Shown piece by piece: positions 56,129 through 64,000 of a stretch of 64,000 nt of DNA. Location of the stretch: positions 171,485,612 to 171,549,611 of the forward strand of contig JAHLJT010000631.1 of the NCBI GenBank assembly GCA_031308135.1, written 5' to 3'. The stretch comes from Acheta domesticus. Its lineage: Eukaryota > Arthropoda > Insecta > Orthoptera > Gryllidae. The notes below the pieces were generated by a model. It saw only the letters and a list, made by a program, of their open reading frames with translations. It was not told where the DNA came from and ran no database searches. A program made the translations under genes and the position numbers. Every line of letters starts with the position of its first letter. Position 1 is the stretch's first letter.

Positions 56129-57058
56129 CTAGGTGTTAATTTTGCCATACGAGCTACATGAAGAGATAAGCCAAATTCGACCATTATTTTTTTGTTCACT
56201 CCAACTTTTTGGTAAACACATTAAAATCATATATTTCTCATTAGCTGTTTTCACATTTGAAACTTTTTCTTTGAATTGTGTCAACATTTCTTCTCCATCA
56301 TTGCTTTCTGAACTCACATAAAATAATTCAGAAACTGCTTTATTTACGGCACTCATCGTTCTCCTTGCGTACGATTTCTCTCGGGCTTGCTTTCGCAATG
56401 ACAATGATGATTGACCCAGAGGATTCAAAATGTTTACATTACTGATAGTGGCTTCGTCTGCAACTCTTGGGGCTACGTACTCGTCTTCACTTGACTTTTT
56501 CACTTCACTGTCTGTTTCAGTTGAGTCACTAATGCGGATTCGATGGTGTGACGGTTAGCGTGCCGGACTGTCATACGCGGGTTCAAACCCGATCTAAGCC
56601 GTGGATTTTTAAGGGCAAAAAATCCTTCGTACGCCTCCCGCGGAGGGGAAGTAAAGCCGGCCCATGTTAGTAGATTTACTTGCATGTAAAAGATCCTCAA
56701 GCCTAAATGACGCCTCTGAGCTAAATTCAAATCGCCTGTTTCGTCGCCCGAGATAATACCTTCTTTCTCCGCTAGGTGAAAGGAGCGTAGCGAAATTTGC
56801 GTGGTCAGACGGAAGAGCGGGCCTGATGGCCCGAGTCTCGCCACGTAAAATATGGCATTAACTAACTAAGATCTGTATTGGGCATTTTGGATATTTGAGA
56901 TGACACAGATCGCATATTGCTTCACCTACCACTAAATTCGATATTTTCTTCCGCATCGCTTCTGTTGTCTTACTCTTACCCACCCGACCTTTTTGCTTCT
57001 CAAGTCCGAATGGATTGCAGCACCAAATCCTGTTAAACGTATTCACAATCTTTGGCAT
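56129..57058 (-). pseudogene. uncharacterised multi-copy gene family (NPF / ICDxC / LPKSWS), split by a SINE
   Basis: 5' part (57058-56870): MPKIVNTFNRIWCCNPFGLE, KQKGRVGKSK, SNLVVGEAICDLCHLKYPK. Then the SINE (56533-56864). 3' part: NTDLSDSTETDSEVKKSSED, EATISNVNILNPLGQSSLSL, RKQAREKSYARRTMSAVNKA, EMLTQFKEKVSN, and KYMILMCLPKSWS at about 56190. The CxNPF..ICDLC start suggests a small zinc-binding module. The NPLG/IGxSP segment and LPKSWS are landmarks of a family with many copies in arthropods. The rest of the protein (usually several hundred residues) is missing. Related relic at 3911-4450. Confidence 0.6.
56533..56864 (+). mobile_element. tRNA-derived SINE, copy 2
   Basis: Head GATGGTGTGACGGTTAGCGT, then GCCGGACTGTCATACGCGGG and TTCAAACCCGATC. 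This resembles a tRNA-Asp (GTC) gene from A box to B box. The body is as in copy 1. A short duplication ACTAA (56528-56532, 56865-56869) is likely. Its minus strand reads as a false 114-residue frame. Confidence 0.85.
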
Positions 57059-57641
57059 TTTCTATCATGATGTATCACTGAACAGTAAAACGCGAAAACT
57101 AATCCTGTAAACTGGTGTCAGGATCCCTTTCGAAGGCATCGAGGATATCCCTATGGAATGAACTTGGTTGTGCCTGCCTACGACCTTACCACACCCCTCG
57201 CTGGGCAAGGGCACGCGCCTTTCAACCTTAAGAGCGCATATACTTTTTATTTAGTAACTTACGCATTTTTTAAGATTCCATCGCGACAGTTTGCAGAATG
57301 GTTATTTATTGGTTCTTCTTGCAGTATGTAAAATATGAAAGGAAAGAAATATTACTTTTTGAAGAAAATGTATTTGTTTAATTTATTAGCATTCTTTATT
57401 GTAAACAAATATCTCAATACTTAATATATTATCAACTGCTTAAATATGATCATTTATCTTCAAAACAGTGTGCCCGTTTTTTGAGTTTTATTCATTTCAT
57501 GAACGTCATAATTATTTTTCAATTATTGAGTATATTGTGTCATTGTCCATGTTTAACCCGTAATTGCTGCTTAACTGCTAAGATATTAATTCCATAAATT
57601 GTCTTTTCACTGTTCCTCATTAGTATATTAATATAATAAAA

Positions 57642-57741
57642 NNNNNNNNNNNNNNNNNNNNNNNNNNNNNNNNNNNNNNNNNNNNNNNNNNNNNNNNNNN
57701 NNNNNNNNNNNNNNNNNNNNNNNNNNNNNNNNNNNNNNNNN
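57642..57741. other. assembly gap, 100 N
   Basis: Exactly 100 N, a scaffold gap of unknown true size, lying just at the start of a unit U copy. Confidence 1.
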
Positions 57742-58153
57742 ATTACAAAAACAAGATTTTCTCAAAAACGGCTCCAAATTTTTTCTTTTAACTTTTGGTA
57801 GGGATAGAACTAAATGTACTCTATGAAATGACATAAACACCATATTGCTGTATTCCTTTTTTTTTTCAAAAATTACAAAAATGAAATTTTTTGACTGTAT
57901 CTTATGTCATTAATATTTACATTAGCGGCGATTTTTTCACATTATATATTTACGAGTACATGTGCTTTAAATAATGTCAAGTAATGTTTCTCGAAAACAC
58001 AACCATTTTCTGTGAAAACTAGCTCAAAATTCCGCATTTTCAGAAACGCTCAAATGCCATTTTCTCATAAATGGCTGCAAATTTTTTCTTCAACTTTTTG
58101 AACGGATAGTGCTAATTGTCCTCTTCATATGACATTAAGCTTCTTCTTTTTTT

Positions 58154-58191
<38 letters not shown>

Positions 58192-58648
58192 CAAAAATTA
58201 CACAATGTAATTTTTTTGAAAGATCTCTCACACTTTAATATGCACATTACCAGCAATTTGTAAATACTTTTGTATTTGTGAGTGTAAAGTTCTTAAAATA
58301 ACTTTGAATGAAATTTTCGAAAACTCAAAAATTCCTGTTGAAAAGATTTTTGCAAATTTCGAATATGCAGTAGTGTGAAACGCATTTTCTTTAAAACAGT
58401 TCCAAATTTTTCACTGAAAATTCCAATTAGGTCGAGGTTTTAGTGTTCTTTAATATTCTAAAATTAATATTTCTGTTCTACCATTAAGAAACTGAAATAT
58501 TAAGAAAGTGTCTAAAAAATGTAGGTTGGGTGGTGATAGATGGCAGTTGGCAAGTGTATGTGGCAATTCGAATAGCTAGCTCAGATCCAAGGAAGTAGAA
58601 AACCAATATGGGAAAGAATGTGCCGTTCTGTGGAAGTACTAATTGTCT
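57742..58648 (+). mobile_element. unit U repeat, distal half
   Basis: GCTCCAAATTTTTTC.., GGGATAGAACTAAATGTACT, two monomers, a poly(T) tract (58148-58190), then the tail GGTGATAGATGGCAGTTGGC and GTGCCGTTCTGTGGAAGTAC. The head is lost in the gap. Confidence 0.8.
58148..58190 (+). repeat. poly(T) tract
   Basis: Expanded T run within the third monomer of unit U, in the place where other copies have TTTTTTTGTTTTTTC. Confidence 0.95.
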
Positions 58649-59208
58649 ATCATGACGAGCGAAAAAAGACGAATCGAATGATTTACACCTTGTCTTATGT
58701 TAGGTAAACATAGTTTTGAGAAATTTTTTTTATTTTGCAACTGTTATTTAACAGATATATTGAATGTAATAGTCCACCATCCATGATCAGGCAGCACTCA
58801 CCATGCTACCACGCACCTGAGGGCACTTACGATATCCGTCTAAATACGAGCTCGCAAAGGATCAAAATTACACAAAAAATTCTTATCAATATATGACAAG
58901 AGTATAGCTCCTTTTGGGGGGGGGATGTTATCTCAATGTTTGTTAAAGAAAAGTGATAAAGTGGGAATGGATGTATGCTAAGTAGCCTCATTCTCATGCA
59001 CTTCGGTTGTAAAACTGCATTGCAATTACTCAACTGTTCTAAAATGGTAGGAGGTGCTATAGTTATGCCCCACCTGTATAATGGTAATGTAGTAGTATAT
59101 AACAGGGCGCATAATTTTGCCCAACAATTCTGATATTGATATATTAACATTGTAAATTATTGAACATTAATTACTACTAATTATGAATAATTCTTAATAC
59201 AATTTCAG

Positions 59209-59320
59209 GTTGAGCCATTTACTGCAAGATATAACATGTGAAGGAGATAGCAAAAACTATTGTTTTTGTTGGCACAAAGCGAAAAGCAGAATCTATTGCT
59301 AAAATAATTCGTAGCTGTGG
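59209..59320 (+). CDS. DDX5: p68/DDX5-type DEAD-box RNA helicase, exon a (motif IV)
   Basis: Acceptor ATTTCAG at 59202-59208, donor GTGAGT at 59321. Encodes LSHLLQDITCEGDSK-TIVFV, then GTKRKAESIAKIIRSCG. IVFVxTKR is motif IV of the p68 (DDX5/DDX17/Rm62) subfamily of ATP-dependent RNA helicases, which act in splicing, transcription and small-RNA processing. A run of five A (59252-59256) puts the frame off by one base in the middle of the exon. Four A would restore SKTIVF, so this is either an assembly indel or real decay. The N-terminal exons with the Q, I and DEAD motifs are not in the window. Confidence 0.8.
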
Positions 59321-59392
59321 GTGAGTAATTATACTGAAACAAAATTAGTACTTCTGTTCAGTGAGCTAGGCATTTATGAAATGTGATTTCAG

Positions 59393-59454
59393 ATTTGGAG
59401 CAGTATGCATGCATGGAGACAAGTCACAACAAGAGAGAGATTATGTTCTTAGAG
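59393..59454 (+). CDS. DDX5: p68/DDX5-type helicase, exon b
   Basis: Acceptor TGATTTCAG before 59393, donor GTAAAG at 59455. Joined to exon a in phase 2 it reads G-FGAVCMHGDKSQQERDYVLR, with HGDKSQQERD the conserved motif between IV and V. The junction to exon c is one base out of frame. Confidence 0.85.
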
Positions 59455-59618
59455 GTAAAGATGAATAATATTAGTGATCTCCCTTTCTCAACCCTTCCCT
59501 CTTTTTCTTTCTTTTTCATCCTCTCTCTCTGTTCTTCTTTCTCTCTCCCTTCTTTGAATGATATGCACATTAAGTGCTCATGCTTCACTAAAGGCTCAAA
59601 TTTTTGTAATGATTGCAG

Positions 59619-59679
59619 GACTTCAGGAATGGAAAGTCACCGATATTGGTGGCAACGGACGTGGCTGCTCGAGGCTTAG
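59619..59679 (+). CDS. DDX5: p68/DDX5-type helicase, exon c (motif V), GC donor
   Basis: Acceptor TGATTGCAG ending 59618. In the right frame it reads DFRNGKSPILVATDVAARGL; ATDVAARGLD is motif V. The intron that follows begins GCAAGT (59680), and its 3' end at 61165 is AG. The split Asp codon (G/AT) joins perfectly to exon d. GCAAGT after AG is the known consensus of GC-AG introns, so this is probably a real non-canonical donor rather than an error. The exon b/c junction carries one extra base relative to the expected frame. Confidence 0.85.
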
Positions 59680-61165
59680 GCAAGTCCATGTTCCCTCCTT
59701 AGTAAAAAAGTAGCATTAGGAGGTGACGTGAGTACAACAAAAGTTTGGGGCTAGTGTTGGTAAGCAATAAAACAAGCGCTGTGTAGTAGCTCATAACCTC
59801 CAGACTGGTTGATGGCCTGCTCTTCTAACCAGTTACTGGGTATTACACTGCTGTAAAGAGCATAATAATAAGTTTGAATTGGAATTCAGATTATTCTGTC
59901 AAAACATGCATGTGCATTACACAGTGAGCACACACAACAGGGAGTAGCCTAAAGACAGTCTAAGGGTAACTTCGGGATTAAATGTATTGGAACGGTGTTG
60001 AAAATTAGTCGTAAACATGTGTTTTTGATGAAAGGAAATAATGACTGTTAAACTTTTCACCATATATCCAGTAAACCAGTTAAGGGAAGTCTTGCTTTAT
60101 CAGTAACACTGCTCATTTCATATTCATGAAGTTACTAGTACTGATATAATGGCAAGAATTGTGAATTTGAATATTGTACACAGTTGAACTTCCTTACATT
60201 TTTATCATACACTACCAAATTATTTGGTGGTGCTATTTTTCCTTGATGCATGTTGTAAGAAGTCAGTTGTGACATGTTAACAGAAAACTGGAAATTATGA
60301 AGAAAATAATGAAGTATTATAACCCAGGAATTTTGGAAGTTTATTTTGATCCAGAAAGTCTTAAAATTATTAAATTCTGCCCAATATTCATTGCTTCTGA
60401 GATTCCAGTCTTCTTGAGCTATTGCTTCATTTAAATGATGCAATTTAAATGTATATCCATTTGATCAGTCTGGTTTTGTCTTCTAGGCACATGCAAGATG
60501 GTTGATTTGTTGTTCATATATTTCTTGTAGTATCTTATATCATCTAGCAGTGCCTCTGCGTGCTTTGCAAGCCCGTGTAACGTGAGAGAGAGAGAGCAAG
60601 CGTGTGAGCGATGAGGAGGAATCCTTAAGTCTGGCAAGATTTATTGCACCTTCTAGTTGGAGAACGACTGACAATGGTGGCAGAGAAAATGCGCCTATAT
60701 GAAGGGATTAAAATCCATTCAAATTCCTATGAAATCCATTGGTTTGACGCCAGCAAGGGAATTCTTCAGTGTGTCTCTTATATCCTAGTCAATGAAGCTA
60801 CTATCGCAAAACCAACATGAGAAAGCATACTTGTCTATGCACTGTATGTATCCCAACTGAAATATCCTCCAGGAGCTAGTAGCCTATTTCCTCTTTTAAA
60901 AATATGTGGTTTGGCTTTGATGACCTACAAAGTTGAAAATAGTAGAGTTAAATATTAATAGCACTGGAGGTTTATTTGTTTGTCAAGCTCACAGTTATTT
61001 TTATTAGTGATAACATACCCAACTAATGGTAGGGTTAGTTACATAGGATGAAGATTCAAGATCAGGTTTGTATTGGTGAGAGCACATGAAGTAGGTTTTG
61101 CCTTTGAAATGCTACAGAACTTGTGTGTGTTTGTTTTGATCATGTTTGTGTGTGTATGTGTGTAG

Positions 61166-61393
61166 ATGTGGAAGGTATCAAGTTTGTGATCAACTTTGAC
61201 TATCCTAACTCTTCTGAAGATTATATACATCGCATTGGTCGTACTGGGCGAAATCAAGAGCGAGGTACTTCTTATGCATTTTTCACACCTGGAAACAGTC
61301 GTCAAGCTAGGGATTTGGTGTCAGTTCTGAGGGAAGCAAATCAAACTATTAATCCCAAATTGGAGGAAATGGCACGTCGTGGAGGCAATCGAG
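61166..61393 (+). CDS. DDX5: p68/DDX5-type helicase, exon d (motif VI)
   Basis: Acceptor TGTGTGTAG ending 61165, donor GTGAAT at 61394. Encodes (D)[39 protein letters not shown], and [20 protein letters not shown] followed by [17 protein letters not shown], intact over 76 residues. HRIGRTGR is motif VI (ATP hydrolysis and RNA binding). [22 protein letters not shown] and the turn to a Gly/Arg-rich tail identify the p68 subfamily. Confidence 0.95.
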
Positions 61394-61492
61394 GTGAATG
61401 TCCTTTAATTTTAGAATATTCAAATTTATTGGTTTCGTGTTATTAATACAAATTATTATTATTATTACAACCATCTTCATCTTTCATTTCAG

Positions 61493-61890
61493 GTGCTTTA
61501 TTTTGCTGCTAGCACTGGAGGAAAGGGACCAATGGTCCTTTCAACAGGAGACCACCTACCGCTAAAGCTTTGGTGGTACTAACAATGGGAGAGGCCAGAG
61601 ATGGACTGGAGGCACCTACTACCACCAAGTTGGCATTACAGAAATCAGACCCTCTCGATTTTTCAAATGGTGATAACTTTCAGAACAATCCAATGCAAAT
61701 TAATGCTCAACAAAATGGAAATGGAAATTACCATTTCAATCAGACACAGAATGGCAGCCCTCTGTTTAGTACACCACCACTGCAATTACAGGAAACTCTC
61801 CTAACATGACACATGTTTCTGCAACAACACCTCCACCTCCACCTCAGAGAACAGTAACTGCCCCTCCACACTCCACCTCCCAACAGTAAT
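61493..61890 (+). CDS. DDX5: p68/DDX5-type helicase, last exon (Gly/Asn-rich tail), frame disturbed
   Basis: Acceptor CTTTCATTTCAG ending 61492. Straight reading from exon d meets TAG after six residues. Recognisable low-complexity tail segments then occur in different frames: GTNGPFNRRPPTAKA, FGGTNNGRGQRWTGGTYYH, NAQQNGNGNYHFNQTQNGSP, and AITGNSPNMTHVSATTPPPP. These fit the RGG/Gly-Asn-Pro-rich C-terminus of p68 proteins. At least three indels separate them, so the exon is either poorly assembled or decaying. Confidence 0.6.
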
Positions 61891-62204
61891 TCTAATGGGT
61901 GTGACTAAGACACCTCTGTAACCCTCAAGGATACTGTTCAATTCAAGGTTAGCCATGGCATCTGGACGCTCTTTTCATCAACCTGCATTTCTAAATGGCA
62001 CACTCATGCACCTGTGCAGGCAGTGCAACTATAAAATGCGGAATGAAATTTATTTGTCATGTGATCTTTTCTCATGTCAGTATTTTTACTTGAATTGCAT
62101 TTTGAAATAGGGTAATTAAATATGTTGTGTACATAATATTTCAAAAGATAAATCAATATTTTTTTGTTTATTATTCTTGATGTATGAATTAATTAAGTTG
62201 TGTT

Positions 62205-62210
62205 AATAAA
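62205..62210 (+). terminator. poly(A) signal of the DDX5-like gene
   Basis: AATAAA in TGTTAATAAAGTGAAAAAC, about 330 bases after the last recognisable codons and in AT-rich 3'-UTR-like sequence. The only clear signal downstream of the gene. Confidence 0.6.
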
Positions 62211-62619
62211 GTGAAAAACTATATTCTCCCCATTTGCTGACTTGTTTTGTACCACAAAAACTTCATACATTCCTTAGACAAAGTATCAGTTATGTTCTAA
62301 TTGTCTGTTGACTGTAGAGTGCAACTTAATCACATTCTGCATTTCATTTGCCCTTGCGTTACTGTTGCTGTAATAAGAACTATCTATTTAAAATTAAATT
62401 TCTTGTTTCCTGTGGTTGTATATTTTAATGCTGTAATAGCACTTTACCTCTACCTCTTAAGTCTAAGGCCTTTGTACATGACATTGATTTACACTATAGG
62501 GTGAATCCATTTTAAGTGGTCCTGAATTTAGTAAATTGGTTGATCGACCATCTCGAGAGAGAAAAAAAATTCCACATACATTTCTTTAATGTTTTGGCTG
62601 TTCAAAAACATCTCTAATT

Positions 62620-62882
62620 TTTTGAATTCATACTAAACATATTACATTTTATTGTGGTTGAAATATATATCAATTCACAAGTGACCTCATTGTCAATTGC
62701 ACATGAGAACTGAAGCTGAGCTGTTTCCTAATTTGCTTTCAAGAGGTCTCTCTGACATAAATTGAAGTAGTATAACATTTGTTTCAATTATATAGATTCT
62801 AGAGAACATTAAAAAATCTGGATGTCTTCAGTTCGCGTTATTATTGAGCATCCCCAAACGCGCGAGTCACACTACGCCACTG
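62620..62882. mobile_element. hAT MITE fragment (inverse copy of the 5841 family)
   Basis: The inverse of 5841-6085: AATTCACAAGTGACCTCATT, TAGATTCTAGAGAACATTAA, CAGTTCGCGTTATTATTGAG, and right end CACACTACGCCACTG at 62882. The other end is missing. Confidence 0.8.
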
Positions 62883-63208
62883 ATGGTGACAGGGTAAAGA
62901 AGTGATATAAACGGTTTACAATACAACGCATTTAAAATCAGTGCAGTCGTTATAAAGAAGTACTATCGATATGTTATACTATCCAAGGGTGGGTGGTGAC
63001 GTTGAGCGTAGTTTCTCGATGTCGTCGATACGATTAAACACATCACTAATGACGTCACTGAATTGGGACTTGTGTGCAATGCACGTCGACAACTCAATAA
63101 ATAGAATACACACATTGCTTCAATTTTTTTACTTTTGAATCTTCCTTTTTCGTGTTGGCGAATCGTCATCGTCTTCAAGCTATGTAATAATGATTTTATG
63201 TCCTCACC

Positions 63209-63284
63209 TTGCGCGGTATCTTCTGGCGCCTCTCTGAGGTGATTTTTGCGTGAAATATCTGCACCATACTTTAGTACCAACAGT
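63209..63284 (-). CDS. possible ankyrin-repeat exon
   Basis: The minus strand reads LLVLKYGADISRKNHLREAP followed by EDTAQ, which fits one ankyrin repeat (LLLKYGADI..KN..GETPEDTA). It is followed by a good donor (CAAG/GTGAGG). The upstream side has TTGGTCCTAAAG, a weak acceptor. The open frame continues past the donor to 62963 without further similarity. Which ankyrin protein is not clear. It could equally be a captured exon, since no neighbouring exon was found. Confidence 0.35.
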
Positions 63285-63410
63285 CCTTTAGGACCAACAG
63301 CACGCACTTAAAATAACTACCTCGAGCCGCGAGAGGGAGTAGAGTGTTCCCGAAACAATAGCGGTCGTGAGGGTAGTTGCGTCTCAACGTCTCGGGTCAT
63401 CGAGTTTGAG

Positions 63411-63480
63411 TGACCGAGCGAAGTGGCTCAGTGCGTAGTGCGCTCACTTGGCTGTCTGAAGGTAACCAATTTCCTTATAC
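63411..63480 (+). repeat. possible tRNA-derived SINE head
   Basis: CCGAGCGAAGTGGCTCAGTG followed by CGTAGTGCGCTCACTTGGCT looks like the 5' half of a tRNA (A box TGGCTCAGTG). The B box region (AAGGTAACCAATTTCC) is poor. It might belong to a SINE running to about 63700. Confidence 0.35.
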
Positions 63481-63710
63481 AGATTTTCGAAGTAGTAGAT
63501 TAGTGTCCGGCATTGGCCTTCCTGCCTTAATGTTTTTCTTATCTTCAAAGTTCCGCGAAACAAAACTTATTCATAAATCACGTACGTGTCAGTCTACGCC
63601 GCTGCCTGCAATAGAAAGATCCATGTTCGTGGTCTTGCCGAAATACTCACGTGGTAGTTTCTTTTCTAACGATAAACGTAAATCTGAATTAGCACTAAGC
63701 TTAGCGTGAC

Positions 63711-64000
63711 CATAGAGGAGAGATATACTGGAGTGTGCAGAAGGCCCACCCGGGTATCAACATCTCTCGCGCCAGTGTCACGTGACTTTGGGACAGCTAG
63801 GTGGCATTTACAATAACACCCGTCTCGCTTTAAATGATTTATTTTTATACGTACGTAAGATGTTTCATTCCAGCATTATTTTCTCATTTATTAAACAACC
63901 CTAAAAATGTTGCTTATAGCAGAAAAGTGAATTTAAGTTTTTCTGCTCTATTTGCTCAAGTACATGAAAATTCCGATTTTTGTCCAACTTGTTACTTTCA
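63711..64000. mobile_element. second copy of the 973-2867 hAT element, left end
   Basis: CATAGAGGAGAGATATACTG at 63711, then GGTATCAACATCTCTCGCGC, GTCACGTGACTTTGGGACAG and TACGTACGTAAGATGTTTCA, close to 973-1300. It lacks the 8-base CCGAGCTG-type segment near the tip. The expected target copy is AGCGTGAC (63703-63710). The element runs out of the window. Confidence 0.9.

Noticed and set aside
56500..56844. 114-residue minus-strand frame
   Set aside because: It is the antisense of a tRNA-derived SINE. The same false protein turns up wherever this SINE is long enough.
62963..63208. C-terminal part of the frame beyond the ankyrin-like segment
   Set aside because: After the GTGAGG donor the sequence loses similarity and looks like intron read-through.
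63410..63709. 99-residue plus-strand frame
   Set aside because: Starts in a tRNA-like SINE head and has no recognisable domain.
345..64000. CRISPR arrays, bacterial operons, rRNA genes
   Set aside because: None seen. The window is eukaryotic, and the regular repeats are microsatellites, minisatellites or transposon monomers.

Overview
This is a gene-poor, AT-rich, repeat-dense eukaryotic window with two assembly gaps (1-344 and 57642-57741). It has introns, microsatellites, tRNA-derived SINEs, hAT, P, Harbinger and mariner-type DNA elements, Helitron/Helentron ends, LINE and copia relics, and two host-type genes. An arthropod, most likely an insect, fits best. The order cannot be fixed from this sequence alone.

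Only two loci look like host genes. A divergent alpha-tubulin lies on the minus strand, with exons at 29301-29602 and 21792-21959 separated by a 7.3 kb repeat-filled intron. The 3' part of a p68/DDX5/Rm62-type DEAD-box RNA helicase lies on the plus strand at 59209-62225, with five exons, a GC-AG intron and a poly(A) signal. Its frame is disturbed in several places. A possible ankyrin-repeat exon lies at 63209-63284 (minus).

The rest is largely nested mobile DNA. 0.3-5.2 kb: LINE reverse-transcriptase relic, a composite element with 26-bp inverted ends, and a 1.9 kb hAT-type element inside it. 5.2-6.6 kb: U2-snRNA-headed GC-rich repeat and a hAT MITE. 7.7-15.1 kb: inverted and direct copies of an unusual repeat family (called unit U here), invaded by a P-type element with a THAP remnant, a hAT element and a 1.2 kb TA-flanked element carrying a copia relic. 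15.1-22 kb: SINE pair, hAT and mariner-type MITEs, more unit U. 23-26.8 kb: a full unit U and a 2.07 kb near-perfect foldback. 29.9-32.7 kb: LINE with a hAT insert. 34.7-43 kb: hAT transposase relics, and two Helentron-like copies in tandem inside one of them. 45.7-52.2 kb: copia relic, Helitron 3' end, mariner and Harbinger MITEs, and an uncharacterised multi-copy gene split by a SINE. 52.3-58.7 kb: more unit U, and a second uncharacterised gene family split by a SINE. 63.7 kb to the end: a second copy of the first hAT element.

Many boundaries are set by target-site duplications read directly from the sequence, so the order of insertion can be reconstructed. Unit U, about 11 kb in total, is the most distinctive signal. 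It is built from diverged 300-320 bp monomers and is repeatedly arranged head-to-head or as foldbacks, like Foldback/Galileo elements. I also infer that one of the two uncharacterised protein families (CxNPF / ICDxC / LPKSWS) is carried by the 26-bp-TIR element at 3.1-5.1 kb.
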